From NCBI GenBank assembly GCA_947167515.1, contig CAMVIM010000019.1, positions 1 to 64,000 on the forward strand: 64,000 bases of DNA, written 5' to 3'. A program made the position numbers and the translations under genes. The notes below the pieces were generated by a model, which saw only the letters and a list, made by a program, of their open reading frames with translations, searched no databases and was not told the origin of the DNA. Numbering within the stretch: position 1 is the first letter of the stretch; each line of letters begins with the position of its first letter. Positions 17,847 through 27,769 of the stretch are shown here, piece by piece. Source of the DNA: an uncultured Prevotellaceae bacterium. Its GTDB lineage: Bacteria; Bacteroidota; Bacteroidia; Bacteroidales; Bacteroidaceae.

Positions 17847-18638
17847 ATGAGAGTAATTATTGAACCCGATTATGAAGCCCTCTCAAAGTGGGCAGCCAAC
17901 TACGTGGCAAACCGCATCCTTGCAGCCAAGCCAACCCCCGAAAAGCCTTTCGTGCTGGGATGTCCCACCGGTTCTTCACCACTCGGCTTGTATCGCAACC
18001 TCATCGACATGTACACCGCCGGCAAACTCAGTTTCCAGAATGTGGTGACCTTCAACATGGACGAGTATGTCAACCTGCCTGAAGACCACCCGGAGAGCTA
18101 CCACTCTTTCATGTGGAACAATTTCTTCAGCCACATCGACATCAAGCCTGAAAATGTACACATCCTCAATGGCAACGCTCATGACCTTATTGCAGAGTGC
18201 AACCACTACGAGGAAATGATTGCCGAAGCTGGTGGCGTTGACCTCTTCATGGGTGGTATCGGCCCCGACGGTCACCTTGCCTTCAACGAGCCAGGCTCTT
18301 CCCTCTCGTCTCGCACACGCATCAAGACGCTCACCACCGACACCATCCACGCCAACAGCCGCTTCTTCAACGGCGACCTCTCGCTCGTTCCCAAGCAGGC
18401 ACTCACCGTCGGCATCGGCACCGTGATGGATGCCAAGGAAGTGCTCCTCGTGTGCAGCGGCCACAACAAGGCACGTGCCCTCAAGCACTGCATCGACGGT
18501 GACATCAGCCACAAGTGGACATCCTCCATGCTGCAGATGCACCCCCACGCCATCGTGGTGTGCGACGAAGCCGCTTGCGACGAGTTGACCGTAGGCACCT
18601 ACAAGTACTACCTCGACAAGGAGCGCGGCAACCTGTAA
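17847..18638 (+). CDS. nagB: Glucosamine-6-phosphate deaminase
   Basis: Converts glucosamine 6-phosphate to fructose 6-phosphate and ammonia, linking amino-sugar use to glycolysis. Motifs include LGCPTGSSPLGLYRNL, TFNMDEYVNL (catalytic Asp), FMGGIGPDGHLAFNEPGSSL and the C-terminal HPHAIVVCDEAA. At 263 aa it is the normal size for the stand-alone enzyme. A bidirectional terminator follows. Confidence 0.96.
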   Translation: MRVIIEPDYEALSKWAANYVANRILAAKPTPEKPFVLGCPTGSSPLGLYRNLIDMYTAGKLSFQNVVTFNMDEYVNLPEDHPESYHSFMWNNFFSHIDIKPENVHILNGNAHDLIAECNHYEEMIAEAGGVDLFMGGIGPDGHLAFNEPGSSLSSRTRIKTLTTDTIHANSRFFNGDLSLVPKQALTVGIGTVMDAKEVLLVCSGHNKARALKHCIDGDISHKWTSSMLQMHPHAIVVCDEAACDELTVGTYKYYLDKERGNL

Positions 18639-18697
18639 GCCCCCTCCCCACCCGACCCTATCGGGAAACGTCCATTCCCACGAACATTCCATTCAGC

Positions 18698-18740
18698 ATA
18701 GCCCCCAGATGCACATCCGATGCATCTAGGGGCTATTTCT
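18698..18740. terminator. Bidirectional terminator between nagB and the M61 gene
   Basis: Stem ATAGCCCCCAGATGCA / TGCATCTAGGGGCTAT with one mismatch and a 7-base loop. It lies between two convergent genes. Confidence 0.75.
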
Positions 18741-18758
18741 GTTTCACACAACGTTTCC

Positions 18759-20279
18759 TCACTCCAACTTCATGGCTTGCAGGAACTTCCGCTGCCTTTT
18801 GTCCGGATGCTCCACCCGCCGTATGCTCCAGTTGGTCGTGTCAACCCACAGTCCAGCCTCGTGCAGATAACTGTCATAGTCAATGTCGGCAGTGGTGTCC
18901 ACCAAAGTGCGGATGTCCGTCATGGGTTGTCCAGCCACTTCCTCCACCGCAGCCCAGAACTCCTCTTCGGTGAATCCGCGCTGCCACTGCTTGTAGAAGC
19001 GGTTGTAGAGCAGGCGCATCACATCATCGAGCGAACGTTGCTGCTGGGTCTTCCGACGAATGTCGATGTCAAGAAGCAGACCGATGACAGGACCTTTGAA
19101 ATAGTAGTTCACACGCACCTCACGCGCATTGTCATCCTGATTCATGAAGTTGAGCCAGATGTCATAACTGCTCTGCCGCAGGCTCATGTGACGCTGTCCC
19201 TCGTAAGGGGCATACAAACGGAAATACGTGGAAAGCAACTCCAAAGCCTCATCGGTCATCGTGATGCCCGCATACTGCAAAAGGCGGAACTCATAGTAAC
19301 AGGTCAAACCTTCACTCACCCACAGCATCGGCGTGATGGCCTCATGGTCGTAGTCGATAGGCCACAGTTCAGCCGGCCGGATGCACTTCACATTGTAGAG
19401 ATGAAAATACTCGTGCGCCACAAATGCTAAAAACTTCACATGAGCAGCACGAGAGTTGAAGCGATAATTCCCATCGGTGTAGCAAGCCTGCGAGTTAAGG
19501 TGTTCCAGCCCCCCACCGCCTTCGCCCATGTGGATGAGGCAATAGTTGTCGTAAGGCACATCGCCCATCAACTGAGTGGCTGCGCTGACAATCTTCTTGA
19601 AGTCACGCTCCAAGCCGATTTCCTCGGCTCCATCGGGCGTTTCCAGCGCAAACTCGTAGGGATGCCCTTCGTGCGTGAAGTGACTCACATAGTGATTGCC
19701 CAGCAACAAGGGCGAATCGTAGAGCGTGTCAAAATCCTTGACGGTGAACGTGTGGGCATCCTCCTGATGAGGCATCAGTCCCGAAGAGATGTGCTGCCAG
19801 CAGGAGGGCACATCGAAGGTGACCGTGACGGGATGCTGCGTCTGCCCATCCACATACATGAACACACCTGCAGGAGCGACGAATGCCACCTGCGACTCCA
19901 CCCGGCTCGATGCCACATCGCGCTGGTTGGCATAGACACGCCATGTCACACGTGCCCGCTTGTCAGACGGAAGACTGATGCGCCAACGGTTCAGCCCCTC
20001 CTTCTTCCACACGAGGCCTTGCCCCTGTAGGTCGGTAGCCGCGAAGTCACACAGATGCTTCGGGAAGTTCAGCATTTCATAATAGCCTGGAGCCCACAAC
20101 GGCATGTTGAGCACCAGTTCGTCGCCTCCATCGGTTTGCCGATAATCCAACGAAACATTCAGATAGTGAGCCAAAGTGTCAAACGCCACCATGTAGCGCA
20201 TCTCATAATTCGTCTGCGCCTTGGCCGAACCGCAGACAACAAGGGCGCACAAAAGCACCCATCGCAACATTTTTTTCAT
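18759..20279 (-). CDS. M61 family peptidase (glycyl aminopeptidase type), short form
   Basis: Secreted zinc peptidase. A signal peptide (MLRWVLLCALVVCGSAKA) leads into the M61 N-terminal beta domain (YYEMLNFPKHLCDF), then the zinc site VAHEYFHLYNVKCIRP with the third ligand in VSEGLTCYYE. Many M61 members are about 600 aa with a C-terminal PDZ domain; this one is 506 aa and ends in a helical region, so the PDZ domain seems absent. The start is ATG 20279; an in-frame TTG at 20294 adds five residues. A promoter lies 34 bases upstream. Confidence 0.88.
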   Translation of the reverse strand: MKKMLRWVLLCALVVCGSAKAQTNYEMRYMVAFDTLAHYLNVSLDYRQTDGGDELVLNMPLWAPGYYEMLNFPKHLCDFAATDLQGQGLVWKKEGLNRWRISLPSDKRARVTWRVYANQRDVASSRVESQVAFVAPAGVFMYVDGQTQHPVTVTFDVPSCWQHISSGLMPHQEDAHTFTVKDFDTLYDSPLLLGNHYVSHFTHEGHPYEFALETPDGAEEIGLERDFKKIVSAATQLMGDVPYDNYCLIHMGEGGGGLEHLNSQACYTDGNYRFNSRAAHVKFLAFVAHEYFHLYNVKCIRPAELWPIDYDHEAITPMLWVSEGLTCYYEFRLLQYAGITMTDEALELLSTYFRLYAPYEGQRHMSLRQSSYDIWLNFMNQDDNAREVRVNYYFKGPVIGLLLDIDIRRKTQQQRSLDDVMRLLYNRFYKQWQRGFTEEEFWAAVEEVAGQPMTDIRTLVDTTADIDYDSYLHEAGLWVDTTNWSIRRVEHPDKRQRKFLQAMKLE

Positions 20280-20312
20280 TGTATAGCCTCTCAAAAAAAA
20301 TTAAATCAGGTG

Positions 20313-20344
20313 CAAAGTTACGACTAAGTAAACAAAAAAACAAA
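20313..20344 (-). promoter_or_regulatory. Promoter of the M61 peptidase gene
   Basis: Minus strand -33 TTTG (20341-20344), 20-base spacer, -7 TAACTTTG (20313-20320). Confidence 0.65.
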
Positions 20345-20372
20345 TATATTTAAGTTTTCCCCACCCCTGCCC

Positions 20373-20509
20373 AATCGTACAAAATGACCAACCAAAACTG
20401 CCACAAAATCGGTGTGACTCACACCCCAACCATAGGTCTGAGTCACACCCCAACCATAGGTGTGACTCACACCGATTTTGAGGCCACGGAAGCGTACGTT
20501 TTGACCAAT
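20373..20509 (-). repeat. Dispersed triple-palindrome element, copy B
   Basis: Inverted relative to copy A. Right-type end TCGTACAAAATGACC, three 15-bp near-palindromes at 20411-20425, 20435-20449 and 20459-20473 with two identical 9-bp spacers (CCAACCATA), then CGATTTTGAGGC and the other end CGTACGTTTTGACC. It fills the divergent gap between the M61 and BspA-like genes. Confidence 0.85.
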
Positions 20510-20616
20510 CAGAAGCAATCTTTCTGAAATCCCCGTTTTCTCTGTTATGATGCTATAAAAATGGATATAATCACGTTAAACTGGCGAAAGTATAACGCTA
20601 TTTCTTGAAATTGTTG

Positions 20617-20624
20617 TAACTTTG
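20617..20624 (+). promoter_or_regulatory. -7 box for the BspA-like gene
   Basis: TAACTTTG followed by a 64-base leader. A matching -33 TTTG at standard spacing is not obvious, so this is a partial promoter call. Confidence 0.45.
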
Positions 20625-20688
20625 CACAGAAAATATAACAAGACTGGTTTAATTTCCACGAAGTTTAACCCTTTAACCACACAACAAC

Positions 20689-23600
20689 ATGAATAATCAA
20701 TCATTCAGCATGAAGATTCAATCATTCAGCAATGATGTTTTCCAGCGCATGGCGGTCTTGCTGACCGTGGTGGCGTTGGCTATTACAGTCCCCTGCAAAG
20801 CAAGAGGAAACGAGATGAGCGGCACGTGCGGCATAGCATCGGACAATGACGGTGCGAACGTGACGTGGACGCTGACGCAGACCGGCACGATAACGGTGGA
20901 ATCAGCTTGGAACTATGAAACGTTAGAAGTGACGGCGACAGTCGAGGTTCCTGCCTACAAGTTGACCATCAGCGGCACAGGCGCAATGGCGGACTATGAC
21001 GATGAGGACGCGACACCGTGGGCATGGGCGAACTTCAATTACGGCCCTGGCGTGTACGAGTCAGGCCATTCGGCCATCACCGCCCTGGAGATTAGTGGGG
21101 AGGTGTCGGCTTTGGGCAAGAATGCCTTCATCGGACTGGGGATGGTGGAGTCGCTGACCGTGACCAGTTCGGCGCTGACAACGATAGTCTATAACGACTT
21201 GAGCAGCTATAGTCTGACGACGCTGACGCTGCCCGAGACGGTGACCACCATCGACTTGGAGAACAACCCCGATTGCTTCAGAAATGCTGTCAATGATGAG
21301 AAATGGCGGGCCTATAAGTCGAGGTTTACGGCTATCGGCGGCGAGTGCGGCGCACAGGGCAACAACCTCATTTGGACACTGACTGCGGGCGACGAGCCTG
21401 ACGCCAACCAACAGTACCCGATGATACTGACCATCACTGGCACGGGCGCAATGGCAGACTACGACTACACAAATAATTTTAGACCGTGGCATAGTACCCC
21501 CACCGTGCTGTCGCTGCCCGAGGGACTGACGCATATCGGCAGTTATGCCTTCGACGCCTGCGGCTTTGCCTCGGTGACCATCCCCGCCAGCGTCGAGACC
21601 ATTGGTACTTGGGCCTTCATGCAATGCGCCACCTCTGCCGTGACCTTCGCCGAGGGCAGTAAGCTGACGGATCTCGGCAGCTATACCTTCCGTGGGTGTG
21701 GTAATCTGTCGAGCGTAGTCATCCCCGCCGGTGTCAAGACTCTCAGAACCCCCTTCCGAGATTGCAGTAATCTAAAGAGCATCACCTTTGCCGAAGGCAG
21801 CGAGCTGGAGTTTATCGGCAGCAATACCTTCGATGGATGCAATTCGCTGGAGACCATCGACATCCCCGCCACTGTGAAGGGAATCGGATATTATACCTTC
21901 TGGAGATGCGAAACACTGACGACGGTGCGCCTGAACCGCTATGAACCGAGCGACGAGGAGTATCCCGTGACAACGCTCATGTCGAATACTATCGACTACA
22001 TGCAATTCGATTTATGCCCGGCTCTGAGTAGCATTCAGGTGCCCGATGCGGTGCTGGAGGCCTACCTGAAAGATGCGAGCTGGCAGGCGGCAGGCTATTG
22101 CGACCTGCTGTGCCACGACGGCGGATTCTGCGGCGTGGACGATACGAACATGGGACGCAACGTGCGCTGGCGACTGAGGCCGGTGGTAGAAAACGGCACA
22201 CTCCAGACCGTCGGCGACACCGACAAGATAGCCTATCACCTCGACATCCTGAAGAATGAAACCGAGGGACAGACGAACTACGCGATGGCAGACTTCGACA
22301 CAGCGCCGTGGAGCAGCTACGCTGACCAAGTGATTTCCGTCACCATCGGCGAGGGCGTAACCTCTATCGGTGCCAATGCCTTCGCGGACTGTGGGTACAA
22401 AACGACGTACACCATCACCCACGGCGTGACGGACATCGGCGACAATGCCTTCCCAGCCTTCAAGACATCCCCCTACGAATATCAGATTGACGGCACGACG
22501 GTGGACGATCCCGACGATGTGCTCACACGCATCAAGAACCTTGAGGAGGGCACACTGACGCTGTCCATCATCAAGAACATCGCCAAATGCGAGGTCTCTG
22601 TGCCCGACCAGACGCTGGACGGCAGTAGCTACATCTGCTATAAGTTCTGGGACACGCCTACTAAGACCGGCACCGTAGTAAAGGACGGCGACGAGGTGCT
22701 CACCGTAGGCAAGGACTATGAGTTCAGCTCGGTGTACTTCTATGGCACGGAGAATTTTTGCACTGACGAGATCAATAAGGTAGACGACCGCTTCACCGTA
22801 GAAATCAGGGGCATAGGCGACTATGCTGGCATGACCACCGCCGACTTCTACATCATCAGCCCTGAGGCCAACGGCACGTGGGGCGCCCTGGCATGGAGCA
22901 TCGATGCAGACGGCAACTTCAGCATCACCGGCACGGGAGCCATGAACGAGACTACGCAGGGCGGCTATCCCTGGTATGATAAGGCCAGCTACATTCAGAC
23001 CATCACCATCGGCGATGACATCACCAGCGTCGCCGCCAACGCCTTCGCCGGCACATCACAGGTGAACAGCTATGGCAACGCCTATGCGCTCACCCTGCCT
23101 AAGTCGCTGACCACCATCGGCGAGGATGCCTTCGCCTACTGCACCGGTCTGAGCATCAACCTGGCAGACCTCGTGGACATAGACTGCCACGCCACGGCCT
23201 TCGCCCACATCAACAGCATCACCGGCACACTCTACGACGATGCCGACAACACGAAGGCCCTCACCATGATGGCCCTCGCTGGCACGAACCATGTGACCCT
23301 CACAGGACACACGCTCTACAAGGACGGCGCTTGGAACACCATCTGCCTGCCCTTCGACGTCAGCATGTACAACAGCCTCGTAGACGATGCCACCGCCACC
23401 GTGAAGGAACTCGACCTCTACGGCTACTACGACAAGAATGGCACCCGCTACCCCCAAAAGCCAGAGAAGTTCGATCAAGGCCCGTTCTATCAGACTGGCT
23501 ACGATGCCGAGAGTGGCACCCTGCGCCTCTACTTCCGAGATGCCACGGCCGACCAGAACAACATCCTGCTGCATGCCGGGCAACCCTACCTGATAAAGTG

Positions 23601-24063
23601 GACCACTGGCGGCACCGTCAGCGAAGACCTCACCTTCTACGGCGTGAAGGTGATCTCATCGCCCAACAACGGGACGAGCGAGGACGGCTACCTCAACTTC
23701 GTGGGCACCTTCTCGCCCGAGACCTTCAACACCGCTGACCCCACAAAGCTCTACCTCGGCGATGGCAACAGTCTCTACTACCCCAGCGAGAGCATGACCA
23801 TCGGTGCCTTCCGCGCCTACTTCCAGCTGAACGGTCTGAGCGTAAGCGACACCGAAACAACTACCGGGGCTGCCATCCGCAACTTCGTGCTGAACCTTGA
23901 CGATGAAGATTCTCATGCCACCGCCATCGACAGCGTGACGGAAGACGCGCCACGCACCAGAACTGCTGAGGGCTGGTTCACGCTCGACGGTCGCCGACTC
24001 ACGGAGAAGCCCACCCAGAAAGGTGTGTACATCCACGACGGCAAGAAAGTCTTCTTTTATTGA
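20689..24063 (+). CDS. BspA-like leucine-rich-repeat surface protein with T9SS-type tail
   Basis: Large exported protein, probably for adhesion at the cell surface. A signal sequence (MAVLLTVVALAITVPCKA) is followed by at least four copies of a WTL...ISGTGAMADY-type module (near residues 60, 235, 490 and 750), each leading into BspA/TpLRR repeats such as IPASVETIGTWAFMQC and ITIGEGVTSIGANAFADC. Around residue 885 begins a C-terminal module (GAWNTICLPFDVSM, then GAFRAYF) that ends with GWFTLDGRRL and KGVYIHDGKKV, resembling Prevotella T9SS sorting tails. Two in-frame ATGs (20689, 20710) are possible starts. The ligand is unknown. Confidence 0.88.
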   Translation: MNNQSFSMKIQSFSNDVFQRMAVLLTVVALAITVPCKARGNEMSGTCGIASDNDGANVTWTLTQTGTITVESAWNYETLEVTATVEVPAYKLTISGTGAMADYDDEDATPWAWANFNYGPGVYESGHSAITALEISGEVSALGKNAFIGLGMVESLTVTSSALTTIVYNDLSSYSLTTLTLPETVTTIDLENNPDCFRNAVNDEKWRAYKSRFTAIGGECGAQGNNLIWTLTAGDEPDANQQYPMILTITGTGAMADYDYTNNFRPWHSTPTVLSLPEGLTHIGSYAFDACGFASVTIPASVETIGTWAFMQCATSAVTFAEGSKLTDLGSYTFRGCGNLSSVVIPAGVKTLRTPFRDCSNLKSITFAEGSELEFIGSNTFDGCNSLETIDIPATVKGIGYYTFWRCETLTTVRLNRYEPSDEEYPVTTLMSNTIDYMQFDLCPALSSIQVPDAVLEAYLKDASWQAAGYCDLLCHDGGFCGVDDTNMGRNVRWRLRPVVENGTLQTVGDTDKIAYHLDILKNETEGQTNYAMADFDTAPWSSYADQVISVTIGEGVTSIGANAFADCGYKTTYTITHGVTDIGDNAFPAFKTSPYEYQIDGTTVDDPDDVLTRIKNLEEGTLTLSIIKNIAKCEVSVPDQTLDGSSYICYKFWDTPTKTGTVVKDGDEVLTVGKDYEFSSVYFYGTENFCTDEINKVDDRFTVEIRGIGDYAGMTTADFYIISPEANGTWGALAWSIDADGNFSITGTGAMNETTQGGYPWYDKASYIQTITIGDDITSVAANAFAGTSQVNSYGNAYALTLPKSLTTIGEDAFAYCTGLSINLADLVDIDCHATAFAHINSITGTLYDDADNTKALTMMALAGTNHVTLTGHTLYKDGAWNTICLPFDVSMYNSLVDDATATVKELDLYGYYDKNGTRYPQKPEKFDQGPFYQTGYDAESGTLRLYFRDATADQNNILLHAGQPYLIKWTTGGTVSEDLTFYGVKVISSPNNGTSEDGYLNFVGTFSPETFNTADPTKLYLGDGNSLYYPSESMTIGAFRAYFQLNGLSVSDTETTTGAAIRNFVLNLDDEDSHATAIDSVTEDAPRTRTAEGWFTLDGRRLTEKPTQKGVYIHDGKKVFFY

Positions 24064-24311
24064 ATGCGCCGAGTACTTTTAGCCCTTCTTGTTAGTTCCA
24101 GTTTCCTGACAAGCCGCTATTGAAAAGTGAAAAGTGAAAAGTGAAAAATCAAAGTTTCCAACAATCCGAAGAACAAGTAACATAGATTTTTCACTTTTCA
24201 CTTTTCACTTTTCACTTTTTTTCGTACCTTTGCAGCGTTTTTCGCGCGTGTGCGTGTAAGCATACGCGTGAATGATGTATGGTAAAAAGATAATTACTAA
24301 AATTTCAAGAT
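24064..24311 (+). repeat. 30-bp perfect inverted repeat built from AAAAGTG heptamers, before pheT
   Basis: Arms 24121-24150 and 24185-24214 are exact reverse complements made of TGAAAAG / CTTTTCA heptamers, with a 34-base loop; one further CACTTTT unit follows to 24219. A -7 box TACCTTTG (24225-24232) comes directly after. The structure could end the BspA-like transcript and sits immediately upstream of the pheT promoter. Confidence 0.75.
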
Positions 24312-26831
24312 ATGAACATTTCGTACAAATGGTTGAAAGAATACGTTGACTTCGACATGACAGCCGAGGAGGTGGGCAAGGCGCTCACCAGCATGGGCTT
24401 GGAGGTCGAGGCCGTGGAAGAGGTGCAGAGCATCAAGGGTGGCCTGCAAGGATTGGTGGTCGGTCAGGTGCTGACTTGTGAGCCTCATCCGAACAGTGAC
24501 CACATGCACGTGACCACGGTGGATGAAGGTAATGGCTTGGTGGAGCAGATTGTCTGCGGCGCACCCAACGTGGCTGCCGGCCAGAAGGTGATTGTGGCTC
24601 AGTTGGGCTGCAAGCTCTACGATGGCGACAAGGAGTTTGTCATCAAGAAGAGCAAACTGCGCGGCATCGAATCGAACGGCATGATTTGCGCTGAGGACGA
24701 AATCGGTGTGGGCACCAGCCATGATGGCATCCTCGTGTTGCCCGAAACGGCTGTGGTGGGCACTCCCGCTGCTGAATACTATGGTTTGGAGAGCGACTAT
24801 GTGATTGAGGTGGACATCACACCTAACCACTCTGACGCTTGCTCGCACTGGGGTGTGGCGCGCGACTTCTATGCCTATCTGAAGCAGAACGGCTTTAAGA
24901 CATCGCTGCATCGCCCATCAGTAGATGACTTCAAGGTGCAGTCGAACGACTTGAAGTTTGACGTGGAAGTGGTGGCTGGCGAGGCTTGTCCCCGTTACTG
25001 CGCTGTGTCGGTGAAGAATTGCGAAGTGAAGGAAAGCCCGAAGTGGTTGAAGGACCGCCTGGCTGCGATTGGTCAGCGCCCCATCAACAACATTGTGGAT
25101 ATCACCAACTACATCATGATGGCTTACGGACAGCCCTTGCACTGCTTCGATGCCGACATGGTGAAGGGCAATAAAGTGGTGGTGAAGACCTTGCCGGAAG
25201 GCACTCCATTCGTCACCCTCGATGGTGAGGAGCACAAACTTTCCGATAAGGACTTGGCTATCTGCAATGTGGAGGAGCCGATGTGTATCGCCGGTGTGTT
25301 TGGCGGCAAGGGAAGCGGAACCTACGAGACCACGAAGAACGTGCTGTTCGAGAGTGCTTACTTCCACCCCACGTGGATTCGCAAGAGCGCACGTCGTCAT
25401 GGCTTGCAGACAGATGCCAGTTTCCGCTTTGAGCGTGGCATCGACCCAGCAGGTCAGATTTACGCCATCAAGCGTGCGGCGATGTTGGCTCAGGAATTGG
25501 CAGGTGGCGAAATCAGCATGGAGATTGTCGATGTGAAGAACGACACGTTGCCACAGGATGCCATCATCGATGTGGAATACAAGTATGCGGCTGACCTCAT
25601 CGGTAAGGAACTGCCAGTGGAGACTCAGCAGAGCATTCTGAAGAACCTCGGCTTTGAAATCCTTTCTTCTGATGACAAGCAGATGCAGGTGAAGGCTCCT
25701 GCTTTCCGTGTGGATGTGAAGAAGCCTTGCGATGTAGTGGAAGAGATTCTGCGCATCTATGGCTACAACAATATTGAGATTCCTTCGCAGGTGCGCTCGT
25801 CGCTCACCGTGAAGGGCGAACTGGACAAGAGCAACAAACTGCAGAACCATGTGGCAGAACAGTTGGTGGGCTGTGGTTTCAACGAAATTCTGAACAACTC
25901 GCTCACGAAGGTTTCTTACTATGAAAATGGGGAAACCTACAAACTGGAGAATTGCGTGAAGCTGATGAACCCGCTGAGCCAAGACTTGGCCGTGCTGCGT
26001 CAGACGTTGCTCTTCGGTGGTCTTGAGTCGATTGCCCGCAATGCTAATCGTCGTATGCCCGACTTGAAGTTCTTCGAGTTCGGCAACTGCTACTACTTCG
26101 ACCCAGAGCGCAATCAGGAGAAGGTGGACGAGAACGGCGAGACGCTGAAGGCCAGTGCCGAATCGTCGAAAAAGATTCTGGCTGCCTACAGCGAAGACTA
26201 CCACTTGGGCTTGTGGCTGACGGGTAAGCGTGTGAACGGCAACTGGGCACATGCCGACGAGGAAACCTCTGTGTATGAGATGAAGGCTTACGTGCTGAAC
26301 ATCTTCAAACGCTTGGGTGTTCCATTCGGCGCACTTGTGTTCGGCGAGGAGAAGAACGACATCTTCTCGATTGCCACCACCATCACGCAGCGTGGCGGCA
26401 AGAAGATTGCCGAGTTCGGCATCGTGACCAAGAAGATGGCGAAGAAACTCGACATCGAGGCACCTGTCTATTTCGCCGACATCAACTGGACGAACCTGAT
26501 GAAGCTCATCAAGAAGGTGACCGTCACTTATTACGACTTGTCGAAATTCCCTGCCGTGAGCCGTGACCTCGCCTTGCTCGTGGACGAAGGCGTAGAGTTT
26601 GCTCAGATTGAGGCAGCCGCTTATCAGGCAGAAAAGAAACTCCTGAAGGAAGTGAAGCTCTTCGACGTGTATGAAGGCAAGAACCTCGAAGCTGGCAAGA
26701 AGTCGTATGCCGTCAACTTCACTCTCCAAAGCGAGGAGAAGACACTGAACGACAAGGCCATCGAAGCCATCATGACCAAGATTGAGCAGAACATCTGCAA
26801 GGCAACGGGCGCAACTGTTCGTGGCAAGTAA
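24312..26831 (+). CDS. pheT: Phenylalanine-tRNA ligase beta subunit
   Basis: Beta subunit of the heterotetrameric PheRS. The order is complete: N-terminal MNISYKWLKEYVDF, a tRNA-binding OB domain (GLVVGQVLTCEPHPNSDHMHV), the B3/B4 editing domain (RYCAVSVKNCEV), B5 (FRFERGIDPAG near residue 370), a core domain (FFEFGNCYYFD) and a C-terminal ferredoxin-like anticodon-binding domain (KFPAVSRDLALLVDEGVEF). 839 aa is close to the usual 800-820. pheS is not in the window, which is normal for Bacteroidetes. Confidence 0.97.
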   Translation: MNISYKWLKEYVDFDMTAEEVGKALTSMGLEVEAVEEVQSIKGGLQGLVVGQVLTCEPHPNSDHMHVTTVDEGNGLVEQIVCGAPNVAAGQKVIVAQLGCKLYDGDKEFVIKKSKLRGIESNGMICAEDEIGVGTSHDGILVLPETAVVGTPAAEYYGLESDYVIEVDITPNHSDACSHWGVARDFYAYLKQNGFKTSLHRPSVDDFKVQSNDLKFDVEVVAGEACPRYCAVSVKNCEVKESPKWLKDRLAAIGQRPINNIVDITNYIMMAYGQPLHCFDADMVKGNKVVVKTLPEGTPFVTLDGEEHKLSDKDLAICNVEEPMCIAGVFGGKGSGTYETTKNVLFESAYFHPTWIRKSARRHGLQTDASFRFERGIDPAGQIYAIKRAAMLAQELAGGEISMEIVDVKNDTLPQDAIIDVEYKYAADLIGKELPVETQQSILKNLGFEILSSDDKQMQVKAPAFRVDVKKPCDVVEEILRIYGYNNIEIPSQVRSSLTVKGELDKSNKLQNHVAEQLVGCGFNEILNNSLTKVSYYENGETYKLENCVKLMNPLSQDLAVLRQTLLFGGLESIARNANRRMPDLKFFEFGNCYYFDPERNQEKVDENGETLKASAESSKKILAAYSEDYHLGLWLTGKRVNGNWAHADEETSVYEMKAYVLNIFKRLGVPFGALVFGEEKNDIFSIATTITQRGGKKIAEFGIVTKKMAKKLDIEAPVYFADINWTNLMKLIKKVTVTYYDLSKFPAVSRDLALLVDEGVEFAQIEAAAYQAEKKLLKEVKLFDVYEGKNLEAGKKSYAVNFTLQSEEKTLNDKAIEAIMTKIEQNICKATGATVRGK

Positions 26832-26834
26832 GGG

Positions 26835-26987
26835 ATGACGAAGTACCAAGTGTATCAATATCTGTACTATGCGCTGATTGTGCTGTGGCTGGTGCAGATT
26901 GTGGTGGGAGGATTTAACGTCTATCTGCTGATTCCAACCTTCTGTTTGGTACTCTGCTACTATCTGATGAAAAAGAATAAAAAATAA
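26835..26987 (+). CDS. Small membrane protein (50 aa)
   Basis: A 50-residue frame opens 3 bases after the pheT stop. It encodes MTKYQVYQYLYYALIVLWLV and continues with a second hydrophobic stretch (YLLIPTFCLVLCYYL), ending in KKNKK. Two short transmembrane helices with a basic tail are predicted. The tight spacing between pheT and yebC argues for a real cotranscribed gene. No function can be assigned. Confidence 0.65.
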   Translation: MTKYQVYQYLYYALIVLWLVQIVVGGFNVYLLIPTFCLVLCYYLMKKNKK

Positions 26988-27017
26988 TCATAAATCATAC
27001 AAGAAAAGAATAAGATT

Positions 27018-27749
27018 ATGGGACGCGCATTTGAATTCCGTAAAGCGAGAAAACTGAAGAGATGGGGTAACATGGCAAAGACTTTCACACGCCTTGGCAA
27101 GCAACTTGCCATCGCTGTGGCTGAAGGTGGGCCAGACCCTGACAACAACGCACACCTTCGTGCTGTCATCGCGACTTGTCGTCACGAGAACATGCCTAAG
27201 GACAACATCGACCGTGCTATCAAGAACGCCATTGGCAAGGACAAGTCGGCCTGGAAGAGCGTGACTTACGAAGGATATGGCCCTCACGGAGTGGCTGTGT
27301 TTGTGGATACATTGACCGATAACACCACCCGCACGGTGGCAGACGTTCGTTCGGTGTTCAACAAGTTCAGCGGCAACATGGGTACGACTGGTTCTCTCTC
27401 CTTCCTCTTCGACCACTACAGCCAGTTCACCTTCAAGAAGAAGGCTGACATGGACATGGACGAATTTATCCTCGAAGCCATCGAGTTTGGCGTAAATGAC
27501 GAGTATGATGAGGAGTACGATGAGGAGAAGGACGAGACGACCATCACCATCTACGGTGATCCCAAGTCATTTGCTCAGATTCAGAAGTACCTCGAGGATA
27601 ACGGTTACGAAATCACAGGTGCAGAGTTCACATACGTGCCCAACGACCTGAAGGAAGTGACCGACGAGCAGCGCGAGACCATCGAGAAAATGGTGGAGCG
27701 TCTGGAAGAGTTCGACGATGTGCAGAACGTTTATACTAACATGAAATAA
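27018..27749 (+). CDS. YebC/PmpR family protein
   Basis: Member of the YebC family, described in different bacteria as a transcriptional regulator or as a translation factor that relieves ribosome stalling. The N-terminus MGRAFEFRKARKLKRWGNMAK and GGPDPDNNAHLRAVIATCRHENMPKDNI are diagnostic, as is YEGYGPHGVAVFVDTLTDNT. 243 aa is standard. An acidic insert (EYDEEYDEEKDE) lies near residue 162. Confidence 0.95.
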   Translation: MGRAFEFRKARKLKRWGNMAKTFTRLGKQLAIAVAEGGPDPDNNAHLRAVIATCRHENMPKDNIDRAIKNAIGKDKSAWKSVTYEGYGPHGVAVFVDTLTDNTTRTVADVRSVFNKFSGNMGTTGSLSFLFDHYSQFTFKKKADMDMDEFILEAIEFGVNDEYDEEYDEEKDETTITIYGDPKSFAQIQKYLEDNGYEITGAEFTYVPNDLKEVTDEQRETIEKMVERLEEFDDVQNVYTNMK

Positions 27750-27769
27750 CTTTTTTCGGTAGATTCTTT

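Noticed and set aside
24918..26858. 646-residue frame opposite pheT
   Set aside because: Long antisense shadow of a certain core gene; composition (His/Leu/Val-rich, no motifs) is that of a complementary frame.
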